DNA of 64,000 nt from DTU098 sp964498525 (GCA_964498525.1 CAZCGU010000008.1:108779-172778), one strand, 5' to 3'. Positions 42,864 through 51,901 are shown, numbered from the stretch's first letter. Program-made: numbers and translations. The notes: generated by a model not told the origin, from the sequence alone.

Positions 42864-45644
42864 ATGGACTACAGTAAGACCTTAAACCTGCCAAAAACCG
42901 ACTTCCCCATGCGGGCAAATTTACCCCAGCGGGAGCCGGAGATTTTAGAATTCTGGAACGAAACAAATATTTATAAAATGGTTCAGCAAAAAAACCGGGG
43001 GCGCCGGAAATTTATCCTGCATGACGGGCCGCCTTACGCCAACGGGCATATTCACCTGGGTCACGTTTTAAACAAGGTATTAAAGGACATTGTGGTAAAA
43101 TACCACTCCATGTCAGGCTATGACGCCCCCTACGTACCGGGCTGGGATACCCACGGCCTGCCCATTGAGCAGCAGGCCATCAAAGCCTTCGGCCTGAACC
43201 GCCATCAGATTTCCCCGGTGGATTTCAGGCAAAAATGCAAGGAATTTGCCCTTAAATATGTGGAGATCCAGCGGGAGGAATTTAAACGCCTGGGTGTGCG
43301 GGGTGAGTGGGACAATCCCTACCTGACCCTGAAGCCCCATTTCGAGGCGCGCCAGATTGGCGCCTTTGGTGTAATGGCCAAAAAGGGTTATATTTACAAG
43401 GGCATGAAGCCCGTCTACTGGTGTGCCTCCTGTGAAACCGCCCTGGCTGAAGCTGAAGTGGAGTACGGTGACAAGCACTCAGCATCGATTTACGTGCGTT
43501 TCCCGATCCGCGACGGCAGGGGGGTTTTGCCTGAAAAGGATACCTATGTGGTTATCTGGACCACCACACCCTGGACGCTGCCTGCCAACCTGGCTGTTTG
43601 CCTGCACCCGGATTACCTGTATGTTCTGGTCCGGACAGGCCGGGAACAGTATCTGGTGGCCAAGGATTTAAAAGATAGTTTTTTGGAGATTATCGGCGCG
43701 CCGGACGCCGAAGTGATAGCTGAATTCAAAGGGTCGGACCTGGAGCGGGTGGAATGCGGCCACCCCTTCGAAGATAGGGTTTCCCTGGTAATCCTGGGCG
43801 GGCACGTTACCCTGGAGCAGGGAACCGGTTGTGTGCACACCGCGCCGGGCCACGGTATGGAGGACTTCATTGTTGGCAGGGAGTACGGCCTGCCGGTTCT
43901 TTCGCCGGTGGACGCCAGGGGGTGTTTTACCGGGGAAGGCGGTATTTTTGCCGGCCAGTTTTACCTGGACGCCAACAAGGCGGTCCTGGCAGAACTGCAG
44001 CGCCGGGGGCATTTGCTGCACCAGGCCACGGTGCAGCACCAGTTCCCCCATTGCTGGCGCTGTAAAAAGCCGGTCTTTTTCCGGGCTACGGAGCAGTGGT
44101 TCGCCTCCATTGACGGGTTCCGCCAGGCGACTTTGGACGCAATTCGCCAGGTGCGCTGGATCCCGGGCTGGGGCGAAGAGCGCATCTACAGTATGGTTGC
44201 CAACCGGGGCGACTGGTGCATTTCCCGCCAGCGCAGCTGGGGAGTGCCCATCCCTATTTTCTACTGCCAGGAATGCGGCAAAGAGCTTATTAACGATCAA
44301 ACCATCGGTTACCTCCAGGAACTGTTCCGGGAACACGGTTCCGATGTCTGGTTTGCCAGGGAGGCCAAGGAACTGCTGCCCCCCGGGACCCGGTGCCCGC
44401 ACTGCGGCAGCGGAGAATTTATGAAGGAAAAAGATATCATGGACGTCTGGTTTGATTCCGGCACCAGCCACCTGGGCGTTCTGGACCAGAATCCCGACTG
44501 GCCTGATTTGCGCCGGCCGGCTGATCTGTATCTGGAGGGGAGCGACCAGCACCGCGGCTGGTTTAACTCGTCCCTGTCCACCTCCGTGGCTGTGACCGGG
44601 GAGGCGCCTTACCGGGCGGTACTAACCCACGGTTTCGTTGTCGATGAACAGGGCCGGAAGATGTCGAAGTCCCTGGGCAATGTAGTTGACCCGGCTAAAG
44701 TAATCAAACAGATGGGCGCGGATATCCTGAGGCTGTGGGTCAGTTCGGCCGACTACCGGGGTGATCTGGCGGCCTCCCCGGGCATCCTCAAACAGATGAC
44801 GGAGGCCTACCGGAAAATTAGGAATACCTGCCGTTTTCTGCTGGGCAACCTTTATGATTTTGACCCGGCCAAAAACAAAGTCAGTTACAGTGAAATGCCG
44901 GAAATTGACCGCTGGGCTTTGTCGAAGCTGCAAAAACTAATTCTAAAAGTTACCCGGGGCTACCAGGATTACGAATTTCACGTCGTTTACCACGCTATTT
45001 ACGGGTTTTGCACCGTCGATCTGAGCGCCCTTTACCTGGATATAATTAAAGACCGCCTTTATACCGCCCCGGCCAGTTCTCTGGAACGTCGAGCTGCCCA
45101 AACAGTTCTTTACGAGACTCTAAGTGCCCTGGCGCGGCTTTTGGCTCCGGTGCTGGCTTTTACCTCAGAGGAAATCTGGCGCTATATCCCCGGCAACAAG
45201 GAAGGGGCGATCAGCGTGCAGCTTACCGGCATGCCCGGGGTTGTGGAAGAATACCTTGATGAGGAACTTGATCAGAAGTGGGAACGCCTGCTGGAAGTGC
45301 GGGGGGAAGTGACCAAAGCCCTGGAAACAGCCCGGCGGGATAAGGTTATCGGCAACTCCCTGGAGGCAGCCGTTGAATTGTACGCCGGAGAAGAGCTGTA
45401 CAACTTCTTGAAGCCTCTGGCCGGGGACCTGGCTGTCATCTTTATCGTTTCCGGCGCCAGTTTGAAGCCTTTGGGAGAGGCCCCCGGAAGCGTAAGGGAA
45501 TCGGAGCACCTGCCGGGACTGGCGGTGACCGTGCGGGCCACCGGCGGCCGGAAATGTGAACGCTGCTGGGTGTACCATGAAGATGTAGGTGCGGATGCCG
45601 GACACCCGGTCCTCTGCCCCAAATGCGTCGACGCCCTCAAATAG
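42864..45644 (+). CDS. ileS: Isoleucyl-tRNA synthetase
   Basis: A 926-residue class I synthetase that charges tRNA-Ile. The HIGH-type motif NGHIHLGHVLNKV is near residue 60 and KMSKSLGN near 595; the CP1 editing domain with TTTPWTLPAN and GTGCVHTAPGHG lies between. A C-terminal zinc knuckle (KCERCWVYHED, CPKC) is present, the bacterial type. ATG 42864 follows GAGGTG; the frame extends to 42852. It is regulated by the T-box leader upstream. Confidence 0.97.
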   Translation: MDYSKTLNLPKTDFPMRANLPQREPEILEFWNETNIYKMVQQKNRGRRKFILHDGPPYANGHIHLGHVLNKVLKDIVVKYHSMSGYDAPYVPGWDTHGLPIEQQAIKAFGLNRHQISPVDFRQKCKEFALKYVEIQREEFKRLGVRGEWDNPYLTLKPHFEARQIGAFGVMAKKGYIYKGMKPVYWCASCETALAEAEVEYGDKHSASIYVRFPIRDGRGVLPEKDTYVVIWTTTPWTLPANLAVCLHPDYLYVLVRTGREQYLVAKDLKDSFLEIIGAPDAEVIAEFKGSDLERVECGHPFEDRVSLVILGGHVTLEQGTGCVHTAPGHGMEDFIVGREYGLPVLSPVDARGCFTGEGGIFAGQFYLDANKAVLAELQRRGHLLHQATVQHQFPHCWRCKKPVFFRATEQWFASIDGFRQATLDAIRQVRWIPGWGEERIYSMVANRGDWCISRQRSWGVPIPIFYCQECGKELINDQTIGYLQELFREHGSDVWFAREAKELLPPGTRCPHCGSGEFMKEKDIMDVWFDSGTSHLGVLDQNPDWPDLRRPADLYLEGSDQHRGWFNSSLSTSVAVTGEAPYRAVLTHGFVVDEQGRKMSKSLGNVVDPAKVIKQMGADILRLWVSSADYRGDLAASPGILKQMTEAYRKIRNTCRFLLGNLYDFDPAKNKVSYSEMPEIDRWALSKLQKLILKVTRGYQDYEFHVVYHAIYGFCTVDLSALYLDIIKDRLYTAPASSLERRAAQTVLYETLSALARLLAPVLAFTSEEIWRYIPGNKEGAISVQLTGMPGVVEEYLDEELDQKWERLLEVRGEVTKALETARRDKVIGNSLEAAVELYAGEELYNFLKPLAGDLAVIFIVSGASLKPLGEAPGSVRESEHLPGLAVTVRATGGRKCERCWVYHEDVGADAGHPVLCPKCVDALK

Positions 45645-45727
45645 TACCATATTATGGGGTGGTTGTGAGGCGCCTGTTCTTGTATTCATGCCGGTTCCGG
45701 CTTAATTAATGATATAAGGGAATATTT

Positions 45728-45752
45728 CTGCCCCGGCTTCACGCCGGGGCAG
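45728..45752. terminator. Strong hairpin downstream of ileS
   Basis: Perfect 10-bp stem CTGCCCCGGC / GCCGGGGCAG with a 5-nt loop, about 85 nt after the stop. No T run follows on the plus strand; it may be an RNA-stabilising end. Confidence 0.5.
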
Positions 45753-45788
45753 AACGGGTTGGGGTGGTTGTGTAAACAGCAACCCTTT

Positions 45789-45815
45789 GGGGTGGTGTAA
45801 TGGCCACCCTTTTTT
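45789..45815 (+). terminator. Terminator downstream of ileS
   Basis: GGGTGG / CCACCC with an 8-nt loop, followed by TTTTTT. It is the more convincing end for the ileS transcript. Confidence 0.65.
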
Positions 45816-45856
45816 GATAAAAAAATAAAGGAAAAAAGGGGGAGATCGGCAGGTGG

Positions 45857-46336
45857 GTGTCCAAACCTATAAGGAAAAACCAGGTCCGGTTTACAAGAAC
45901 CGCTTGTAGTCCTGGAACAGAAAGGTGGGAATTAAAGCTGAATATACACAATTCCGCGGAATTCCAGGCAGAAGGGAGCCGGAATGCGGCCGTCCGGGAA
46001 AAGAGAAAAAGGTCCAGTCCCGGCAGCTGGTTTGTGGCCTTCATTCTTTGGGCGGTAATGGTTTTCGGCGGCTTTTTTCTGGCCAAACAGTATTTTGATC
46101 AAACTATTATGGCTGTTCAGCAAACCAACGCCGTCAATGTGCAGACCCTGGAAGCCCGTTTGGACAATCTTGGCGCGAACGTTAAAGAAATCCGGGAAAG
46201 CCTGGCGACTGCGGGGATTACCCTGTCCAGTTCCGATTCTACCCAGAAAGAGTTGAATAAAAAAATTGAAGAACTGGACGCTCAGCTTAAAAATTTGGAG
46301 AAAAGTTTAAATATTTTAAGGGAGGCCCCCCGATGA
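45857..46336 (+). CDS. Single-pass membrane coiled-coil protein
   Basis: A 159-residue product with a basic N-terminal part, one membrane segment (about residues 60-80, AFILWAVMVFGGFFLA) and an outside coiled coil ending KIEELDAQLKNLEKSLNIL. No known domain is recognised. It shares a 4-nt ATGA overlap with the next gene, so it probably works with that glycosidase at the cell surface. Start GTG 45857 is uncertain: GGGGGAG is 11 nt upstream. Confidence 0.72.
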   Translation: MSKPIRKNQVRFTRTACSPGTERWELKLNIHNSAEFQAEGSRNAAVREKRKRSSPGSWFVAFILWAVMVFGGFFLAKQYFDQTIMAVQQTNAVNVQTLEARLDNLGANVKEIRESLATAGITLSSSDSTQKELNKKIEELDAQLKNLEKSLNILREAPR

Positions 46337-47364
46337 GGTTCGTCTATTTTGTTTTGCTCTACAGTGTTGCTCCCTTCATCGGCCTTTTAATATTCTTTAC
46401 CGGCTTCACCCAGAGCACCCAGGCCCTGGAAATGCCTTTAAAAAACGTACACGAAAGTACGGGTTTGATTGAGGGCCAGCTGCTGGAAATCCGGGGAGAG
46501 GCAGGCTCATTTAGCCGGACAGCCCTGGAGCAAGAGCGTCAATACCAGGAGCAGAATGAAATGATGGAATTCTTTGCCGGTAAAAGCCAGGAACATAAAC
46601 AGCTTTCTGATGGGATCTATGAGGAACGCATTCTGGCCATGCTGGGACCCCCCGTGGGTTCCCATAGCTCGGGGCGGGTGGAAATCAAAGTTTTTCGGCT
46701 GGACGAATTGGGGTACCGCGGGTTCATTGCTAAAATAAAGCTATTTGACCCCAGTGCCTTGAAAGTTGTGCTGGCCGGGGACAAACTGGGAAATCAAGAA
46801 ACTACCGCGGAGGCGGTCAAACGCACCGGGGCCGTTCTGGGAATCAACGGAGGCGGCTTTTACAATGCCGGCGGCAAGGCGCTTCCCATCGGCAATACGG
46901 TCATTGACGGCAAGCTGGTTGGCGGCTTTACCCCGGCTGACGATGTTTTTTTTGCCGGCACGGGAAAAGATGGAACCTTTATAGGGGGTGTCTTTCCTAA
47001 AAAAGAGGACCTGCTCAAACTGGATCCCTGGCAGGGTGTGAGTTTTCTTCCCGTCCTGATCCGGCAGGGGAAACCGGCGTCAATTCCGCAAGAATGGGTA
47101 ACTACCCGCCAGCCGCGGACCATTATCGGGGAATACGCCAACGGGGATTTGATCCTGATTGTTGTGGACGGCCGCCAATCGGACTGGAGCAGCGGTGTAA
47201 CCCTGGAAAGGCTCCAGGTCAAGCTGGCGGAACTGGGTGTAAAAGAGGGCTACAACCTTGACGGCGGCGGCTCCAGCACCTTTATTTTCCGGGGGGAGGT
47301 TTTAAACCGCCCTTCCGACGGAAGGCAGCGGCCGGTAGTCACAAATATTGTAATTATGCCCTGA
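46333..47364 (+). CDS. Secreted/anchored phosphodiester glycosidase (NAGPA/DUF2233 family)
   Basis: A 343-residue protein with an N-terminal membrane segment (about 5-27) that may be an anchor or signal, a linker helix region, then the phosphodiester glycosidase domain with GINGGGFYNAGGKALPIG, RTIIGEYANGDLILIVVDG and the C-terminal GYNLDGGGSSTF. Family members cleave GlcNAc from phosphodiesters; bacterial ones are linked to cell-wall polymer or exopolysaccharide metabolism. Coupled by ATGA to the membrane coiled-coil gene. Confidence 0.88.
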   Translation: MRFVYFVLLYSVAPFIGLLIFFTGFTQSTQALEMPLKNVHESTGLIEGQLLEIRGEAGSFSRTALEQERQYQEQNEMMEFFAGKSQEHKQLSDGIYEERILAMLGPPVGSHSSGRVEIKVFRLDELGYRGFIAKIKLFDPSALKVVLAGDKLGNQETTAEAVKRTGAVLGINGGGFYNAGGKALPIGNTVIDGKLVGGFTPADDVFFAGTGKDGTFIGGVFPKKEDLLKLDPWQGVSFLPVLIRQGKPASIPQEWVTTRQPRTIIGEYANGDLILIVVDGRQSDWSSGVTLERLQVKLAELGVKEGYNLDGGGSSTFIFRGEVLNRPSDGRQRPVVTNIVIMP

Positions 47365-47409
47365 CCCGGGGGTATTACGGAATACCTTTGGATTTGCCTT
47401 CAAGACAAG

Positions 47410-47437
47410 AAACCTTCCTCAGGATTGAGGAAGGTTT
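47410..47437. terminator. Hairpin terminator after the glycosidase gene
   Basis: Perfect 11-bp arms AAACCTTCCTC and GAGGAAGGTTT with a 6-nt loop. Only a broken T tract follows. It lies just left of the stem-loop array and could stop minus-strand transcripts of it as well. Confidence 0.6.
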
Positions 47438-47449
47438 CTATGTTAAGAG

Positions 47450-47836
47450 CCCGTAATGACCTACGCTCCAGCCATTACGAATCCCTGCGCAGCCCATGAC
47501 AATCTTTCGACTGCCATGAACCATTACGGCACCCGTAATGACCTTTGCTCGACTATCATGGATATCTAGGGAGCCTATAGCAATCTTTCGACTGCTATAA
47601 ACCCCAGGCTTTAAATAGAGTCATAGCATCCGAAACCCATGATAGTCTTAGCTCGACCAATGAATATCCCTTGCGACCTTGCAGCAATCGTTCGGACTGC
47701 TGCAAAACCTGCCGGAACACCCATCAGTCTGCCCTCCGGCCAATACCGAGCCATTTTGACCCAATATTGACCTTTGGCCGACTATTACAGAGCCCTGTTG
47801 ACCCTGTAACAGTCTTGGCTCGGCCATTACGAACCC
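47450..47836 (-). repeat. Array of about nine imperfect ~41-nt stem-loops with covarying arms
   Basis: Stem-loop centres fall near 47466, 47507, 47548, 47588, 47650, 47692, 47734, 47775 and 47817, so spacing is 40-42 nt except for one step of about 62. The best units, read on the minus strand, are 47599-47576 (arms TATAGCAGTC / GATTGCTATA around GAAA), 47518-47495 (CATGGCAGTC / GATTGTCATG around GAAA), 47705-47679 (11-bp stem, loop CGAAC) and 47479-47452 (CGTAATG / CATTACG outer stem). Arm sequences differ between units but remain complementary. G-U pairs occur only if the minus strand is the RNA. No open frame is supported. Function is unknown. Confidence 0.7.
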
Positions 47837-47840
47837 TTGT

Positions 47841-48144
47841 GATAGTATTGTGCCCAAAAGCGCGGGCTTTATTAAGAAATCTTTATGGCAATTTCTTGCA
47901 ATAACTTCTTTAAAGTTTAGCTTTCAGGCTGAATATGCCAAACCCAGTCTTTTGCTCTCCCTTCTCCTTTGCCAAATTGAAGGACTTAACAGGCTCCATT
48001 CCGGATAAACTTTGATTGGAACCCCTGTATTTTAATTGGGGTCCCCCCCACAGGAAAAGGTTTGAAACTTTTTATTTTTCTAATCTTACCGATGTGATGT
48101 CAGGCCAATTTAAACTATGGTAGAATTAATAACGGTGATGGGAA
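47841..48144. other. Intergenic stretch before lspA
   Basis: AT-rich and without a supported gene. TAGAAT at 48121-48126 could be a -10 for lspA but has no good -35. GGAACCCC and GGGGTCCCCCCC near 48018-48050 can pair weakly. Confidence 0.35.
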
Positions 48145-48600
48145 ATGTTTTATTTTATTATCGCAATTGTATTATTGCTTGACCAGGGGTCCAAGGCTGC
48201 CGTGCAGATGTTGATGTACCAGGGGGAATCCATCCCCATTGTCAAAAAGGTTTTTCACCTGACCTACATCCTCAACCCGGGAGCCGCCTTTGGCTTCCTG
48301 GCCCATCAGACGAACCTCTTCATTATCGTGACATTGGTTCTGGTCCTGGGGGTACTGCTGTTTTACCGGCGCCTGCCCCTGGAACGGGCCTTTTTGCGCT
48401 ACGGTCTGGCCTTGATAGTGGGGGGGGCCCTGGGCAACCTGGTGGACCGGCTGCGTTTCGGCAGGGTCGTTGATTTTCTGGACTTTCGGATCTGGCCGGT
48501 TTTCAATCTGGCGGATTCGGCCATTGTAATCGGCGCTTGCCTGCTGATTCTGGAGTTTTTAAGAGATGCGGTCCAAAAACCGGATAAGGAAAGTGAATAA
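48145..48600 (+). CDS. lspA: Lipoprotein signal peptidase (signal peptidase II)
   Basis: LspA cuts signal peptides of prolipoproteins within the membrane. The 151-residue protein has four membrane segments, the DQGSKA motif near residue 13, and catalytic aspartates in GGALGNLVDRL (D101) and FNLADSAI (D124). It is followed 3 nt later by rluD, a common pairing. Confidence 0.95.
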   Translation: MFYFIIAIVLLLDQGSKAAVQMLMYQGESIPIVKKVFHLTYILNPGAAFGFLAHQTNLFIIVTLVLVLGVLLFYRRLPLERAFLRYGLALIVGGALGNLVDRLRFGRVVDFLDFRIWPVFNLADSAIVIGACLLILEFLRDAVQKPDKESE

Positions 48601-48603
48601 CAA

Positions 48604-49527
48604 ATGCCGGAATTTTACCCCTTTGAGGTTGCTGAGGGTGATGACGGGAAGAGGCTGGATGTCTTTCTTTCCGGGGAAATGGAAGAGTTGACCCGCTCCT
48701 TCATCCAGAAACTAATTGCCGAAGGGCTGGCAGCTGTTAACGGGGCGCCGGCCCGGGCCAGCTACAGGGTTAGGCCCCGGGACCTGGTGGAACTGCAGGT
48801 GCCCGATCCAGAGGGACTGGAATTGGCGGGCGAGCCCATCCCCCTGGATATTTATTACGAAGACGGCGATGTCATCGTTGTGAACAAGCCCCGGGGAATG
48901 GTGGTCCATCCCGCCGAAGGCAATTATTCCGGTACTCTGGTCCACGCGCTGCTTTACCACTGCCGTGATTTGTCGGGGATTGGCGGAGTAACGCGACCGG
49001 GAATTGTGCACCGGCTGGATAAAGACACTTCCGGTTTGATTGTGGCGGCCAAAAACGACCTGGCTCACCTGGACCTGGCCCGGCAATTCAAAGACAGGTT
49101 GATTACACGGTTCTACCTGGCCCTGGTGCACGGCCGGGTCAAGGAGCAGACCGGCGCCGTTGAGGCTCCCATCGGGAGGGACCCGCGGGACAGGCAAAAG
49201 ATGGCGGTTGTCTGGAAAAATGGCAAGCACGCCGTAACAGGGTACCGCGTGCTTCGCCGTTTTCCGGACTACACCTGCCTGGAGTTAAAATTGGAAACCG
49301 GCCGTACCCACCAGATTAGAGTGCACCTGTCTTTCATCGGCCATCCCCTGGTGGGCGACCCCAAATATGGTCCCTCCCGTCCTCATCTCAGTTTAAACGG
49401 CCAATTTCTGCACGCGGCGGCGCTGGGCTTCAGCCATCCCCGGAAGGGTACCCGGATTGAACTTGAGGCGCCCCTGCCCGGGGAACTAGCCGCTGTTTTA
49501 CAGAAATTAACGCCGGAAGACACGTAA
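48604..49527 (+). CDS. rluD: RluD-type 23S rRNA pseudouridine synthase
   Basis: A 307-residue enzyme with an N-terminal S4 RNA-binding domain (GKRLDVFLSGEMEELTRSF) and a pseudouridine synthase domain whose catalytic aspartate is in VHRLDKDTSGL (D139). YLALVHG and GRTHQIRVHL follow. RluD-class enzymes modify helix 69 of 23S rRNA; the Firmicute member next to lspA (YlyB type) may have a different target. Its 3' end overlaps the convergent DUF441 gene by 21 nt. Confidence 0.93.
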   Translation: MPEFYPFEVAEGDDGKRLDVFLSGEMEELTRSFIQKLIAEGLAAVNGAPARASYRVRPRDLVELQVPDPEGLELAGEPIPLDIYYEDGDVIVVNKPRGMVVHPAEGNYSGTLVHALLYHCRDLSGIGGVTRPGIVHRLDKDTSGLIVAAKNDLAHLDLARQFKDRLITRFYLALVHGRVKEQTGAVEAPIGRDPRDRQKMAVVWKNGKHAVTGYRVLRRFPDYTCLELKLETGRTHQIRVHLSFIGHPLVGDPKYGPSRPHLSLNGQFLHAAALGFSHPRKGTRIELEAPLPGELAAVLQKLTPEDT

Positions 49528-49962
49528 TCCCCGGGCGAATAAAGCTGCAACTGCCGCCGCCATCAAGGGGCCCACGGGCACACCGTGTAAAAAGACGATG
49601 CCCAAAATCGAGCCAATGACCAGCCCAAAGACAATCTCCGGATCTATTTTCAAGAGTTTCAGGCCTTGAGTATTAAGACAGGTAGCCAGGGCGCCCCCGG
49701 CGATGGAAAGAATACCGGGAAGAGAAGTAAGGTTGTAGATGATGTCCCGTTCGGTAATTTTCCCGTTGGCCAGGGGTACCAGGATGGAAAGCATCAGGAA
49801 AAGAATGCCCATTTCCAACCCGCGCCTTTCCAGGAGAGAAAAGACAAATTTAAGATTGGTGAATTTAGCGATTAACAGCAGGCAGGCTGCCGTTGCTATC
49901 AGGTTGGACCGGGCTATAATTCCAATGAGCAGCAGAGCTACCAGCATATTGACCCCGGACAT
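49507..49962 (-). CDS. DUF441 membrane protein
   Basis: A 151-residue membrane protein with about four hydrophobic segments. GILSIAGGALATCLNTQGL and the C-terminal GSILGIVFLHGVPVGPLMAAG-like run are DUF441 signatures. Function is unknown. ATG 49962 has GGGAG 6 nt upstream on the minus strand; the longer frame from 50028 lacks support. It overlaps rluD tail to tail. Confidence 0.9.
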   Translation of the reverse strand: MSGVNMLVALLLIGIIARSNLIATAACLLLIAKFTNLKFVFSLLERRGLEMGILFLMLSILVPLANGKITERDIIYNLTSLPGILSIAGGALATCLNTQGLKLLKIDPEIVFGLVIGSILGIVFLHGVPVGPLMAAAVAALFARGLRVFRR

Positions 49963-50052
49963 TATTCTCCCTCTTCTTTCCAGTGCTGTCCTAATAAATA
50001 TATGAAAACAAGCCTGCTTTATTACCAAAAGCGCGCCGGGCGGCTAACCGGC

Positions 50053-50868
50053 CTAGCCGCTGTTTTGACTTTTACATACCTGGTAGAGGGTGTCTCCCCT
50101 CAGACCCACCCGCAGTGCTTCCAGGGCCAGGATCTCCGGGGGTGGAATGTTCCCAAGATTGACATTCGGCCCAAAATTTAAAATTAATTCCTGCTGCTGG
50201 TTCTTCAAAGGCGCTTCCCAGAGCAGCCGCTTGCCGTCCACGGCCTTAAGCAAAGCTTCCATTTCATCCGGGATAAATTTGCCCTCGCCGTCGTAGAACC
50301 CGGCATTTTTTCCGGATTCCCTGCCCTCCACAATCACCTGGCAGGCGCCGTGCTCCAAATCCAGCCTGATTTGTTCAATATAACGGTCAACGGATATTTT
50401 GTCTTCGGAAATCTTCTTGCCAACCTCGGTCAGGACCTTAAGCCCCAGGCCGGCTGCCGCCGTAATGGCTTGTACTCTCACCTCCGGGGACATTTTAATG
50501 GTGCCGTCGGAAACTTCGATGGCTGTGAAGCCAAGTTGTTTGGCCGTCCGGATATATTCCGTAAGCTTATCCTGAAGTACGGCAATCTCCAAAAACGTTC
50601 CCCCCGGATAAATATCCACCCCGAAACTCCTGACCAGGGCAATTTTCTCCTCCAGCAAATTCCGGCGGTAAAGGGCCGAAGTACCGAAGCCCAGCTTGAT
50701 GAAGTCAATGTAATCCCCGGCTGTCATTAATAAATCATTCAGTTCCCCCGGACCCAGTCCCTTATCGATAACCATAGTCAGACCCTGCTGTCTGGGTTTT
50801 TGGCTGCGTCCCTGGAAAGGGAAACTCAGCACATCAAGCCAGATATTGGAATTAGCTTGTCCGCTCAT
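50053..50868 (-). CDS. Phosphosulfolactate synthase (ComA/YitD family)
   Basis: A 271-residue TIM-barrel enzyme that adds sulfite to phosphoenolpyruvate to form phosphosulfolactate. Motifs include TMVIDKGLGPGELNDLL, DFIKLGFGTSALY, YPGGTFLEIA, EVSDGTIKM and IVEGRESGKNAG. In methanogens this starts coenzyme M synthesis; in Bacillus YitD contributes to spore sulfolactate. No further pathway genes are adjacent, and a spore role is inference. ATG 50868 follows AAAGGAGG at 5 nt. Confidence 0.9.
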   Translation of the reverse strand: MSGQANSNIWLDVLSFPFQGRSQKPRQQGLTMVIDKGLGPGELNDLLMTAGDYIDFIKLGFGTSALYRRNLLEEKIALVRSFGVDIYPGGTFLEIAVLQDKLTEYIRTAKQLGFTAIEVSDGTIKMSPEVRVQAITAAAGLGLKVLTEVGKKISEDKISVDRYIEQIRLDLEHGACQVIVEGRESGKNAGFYDGEGKFIPDEMEALLKAVDGKRLLWEAPLKNQQQELILNFGPNVNLGNIPPPEILALEALRVGLRGDTLYQVCKSQNSG

Positions 50869-51109
50869 ATTAGCCTCCTTTTCCGGTTGCTTCACCATTA
50901 AGGTGAGTGTCCGCACCTCCATTTTCGTAATTTCCGGGAAAAGACTTCTTTTTAAGGTATTCAATCAAGCCCAAAAGGTTACTTCTTTTGCTTTTCTTCC
51001 TAAATTGGCCGGGCTTGCCGGCAGAAAATCAGGTAAAAGAGCAGGATAATTTGTGATTATTGGAGAATGCCAACATATTATGTTTGATTTTCGGGGGTGT
51101 TTTTTATAT

Positions 51110-51901
51110 ATGCCGCAGAACCTGGATGAATTTCTGGACCAAACGCTGCAGGAAAATTTGAAAAACCTTAACAATGCTCACCGCAGTATGGCCAATGTGG
51201 TCAGACGGGTAAAAACAGCAGTCGGCCAGGGCAACCTGGAAGCCTTGCAGCAGGCTCTGGCCCGCTACGGCGAATTGCTGGACAGGCAGCGGGAAACACT
51301 GCGGAGCCTGCAGGAAGAGCTGCCTTCTTTTGACCTTCAGGTTTATCTGCAAGAAGAGTTCCACCGGGGCTTTATGGAAGCCCTGGCGGCGGAAGATTTG
51401 GCTGTTGAAGCGGAATACCCGGTTTACGAAATCCTGCCCTTCAAGGTGCGGGCGGTACCTGACAAGGAAATGGTCACTATCGATGAACGTGTTTGGCGCA
51501 ACCTGCGCCCCGGTGTACTGGCCGCTCATTTGAAGAAAAGCATTGAACGTTTGAATGCGGCCTCTTTCGACGCATCGCGTTTTCTCCAGTCCCTGGCGGC
51601 GGCATACGATACGGAAATGGCCAAAGAGATCGTCAAAAAAAAGATCGACGTCAGCGAGCAGGAGATCCTGCTTAAGGAAATTTATAACGTCCTGACCCCC
51701 CTGCCGCGGCAAAAACGCGATTACCCGGATCAATTATTCGCCTTCGACCTGCACCGGGTACTGAAAAGCGGCTGCATGCACGCGCCGGACGGCAGGAAAC
51801 TCTGGCTGGGCAATGTGCGCAACATCAGGCAGGCCATGGTGATCCTGGATGCCCAGGGGCAGGCGCAGCGTTTTGGTGTGATCAAGTTTTATAAAGAGTA
51901 G
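51110..51901 (+). CDS. Protein of unknown function at the head of the ATPase/helicase cassette
   Basis: A 263-residue soluble protein I do not recognise. Residues about 5-75 are helical and probably coiled coil (LDEFLDQTLQENLKNL, then RQRETLRSLQEELPSF); a middle region (about 90-130) has short beta-like strands including YEILPFKVRAVPDKEM; the C-terminal end (LFAFDLHRVLKSG) resembles a small folded domain. ATG 51110 is taken over GTG 51053 because GGGGGTG precedes it, 11 nt upstream. It lies 59 nt before the first BrxD-like ATPase in the same direction, so it is likely a structural or adaptor partner. Confidence 0.75.
   Translation: MPQNLDEFLDQTLQENLKNLNNAHRSMANVVRRVKTAVGQGNLEALQQALARYGELLDRQRETLRSLQEELPSFDLQVYLQEEFHRGFMEALAAEDLAVEAEYPVYEILPFKVRAVPDKEMVTIDERVWRNLRPGVLAAHLKKSIERLNAASFDASRFLQSLAAAYDTEMAKEIVKKKIDVSEQEILLKEIYNVLTPLPRQKRDYPDQLFAFDLHRVLKSGCMHAPDGRKLWLGNVRNIRQAMVILDAQGQAQRFGVIKFYKE

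Noticed and set aside
43668..44552. Long minus-strand frame of 294 codons inside ileS
   Set aside because: Antisense shadow of a GC-rich conserved gene; product has no recognised features.
47450..47836. CRISPR array or ToxI-like antitoxin repeats
   Set aside because: Repeats are not identical, spacers are not distinct from repeats, unit arms vary, and no cas or ToxN-like gene is adjacent.
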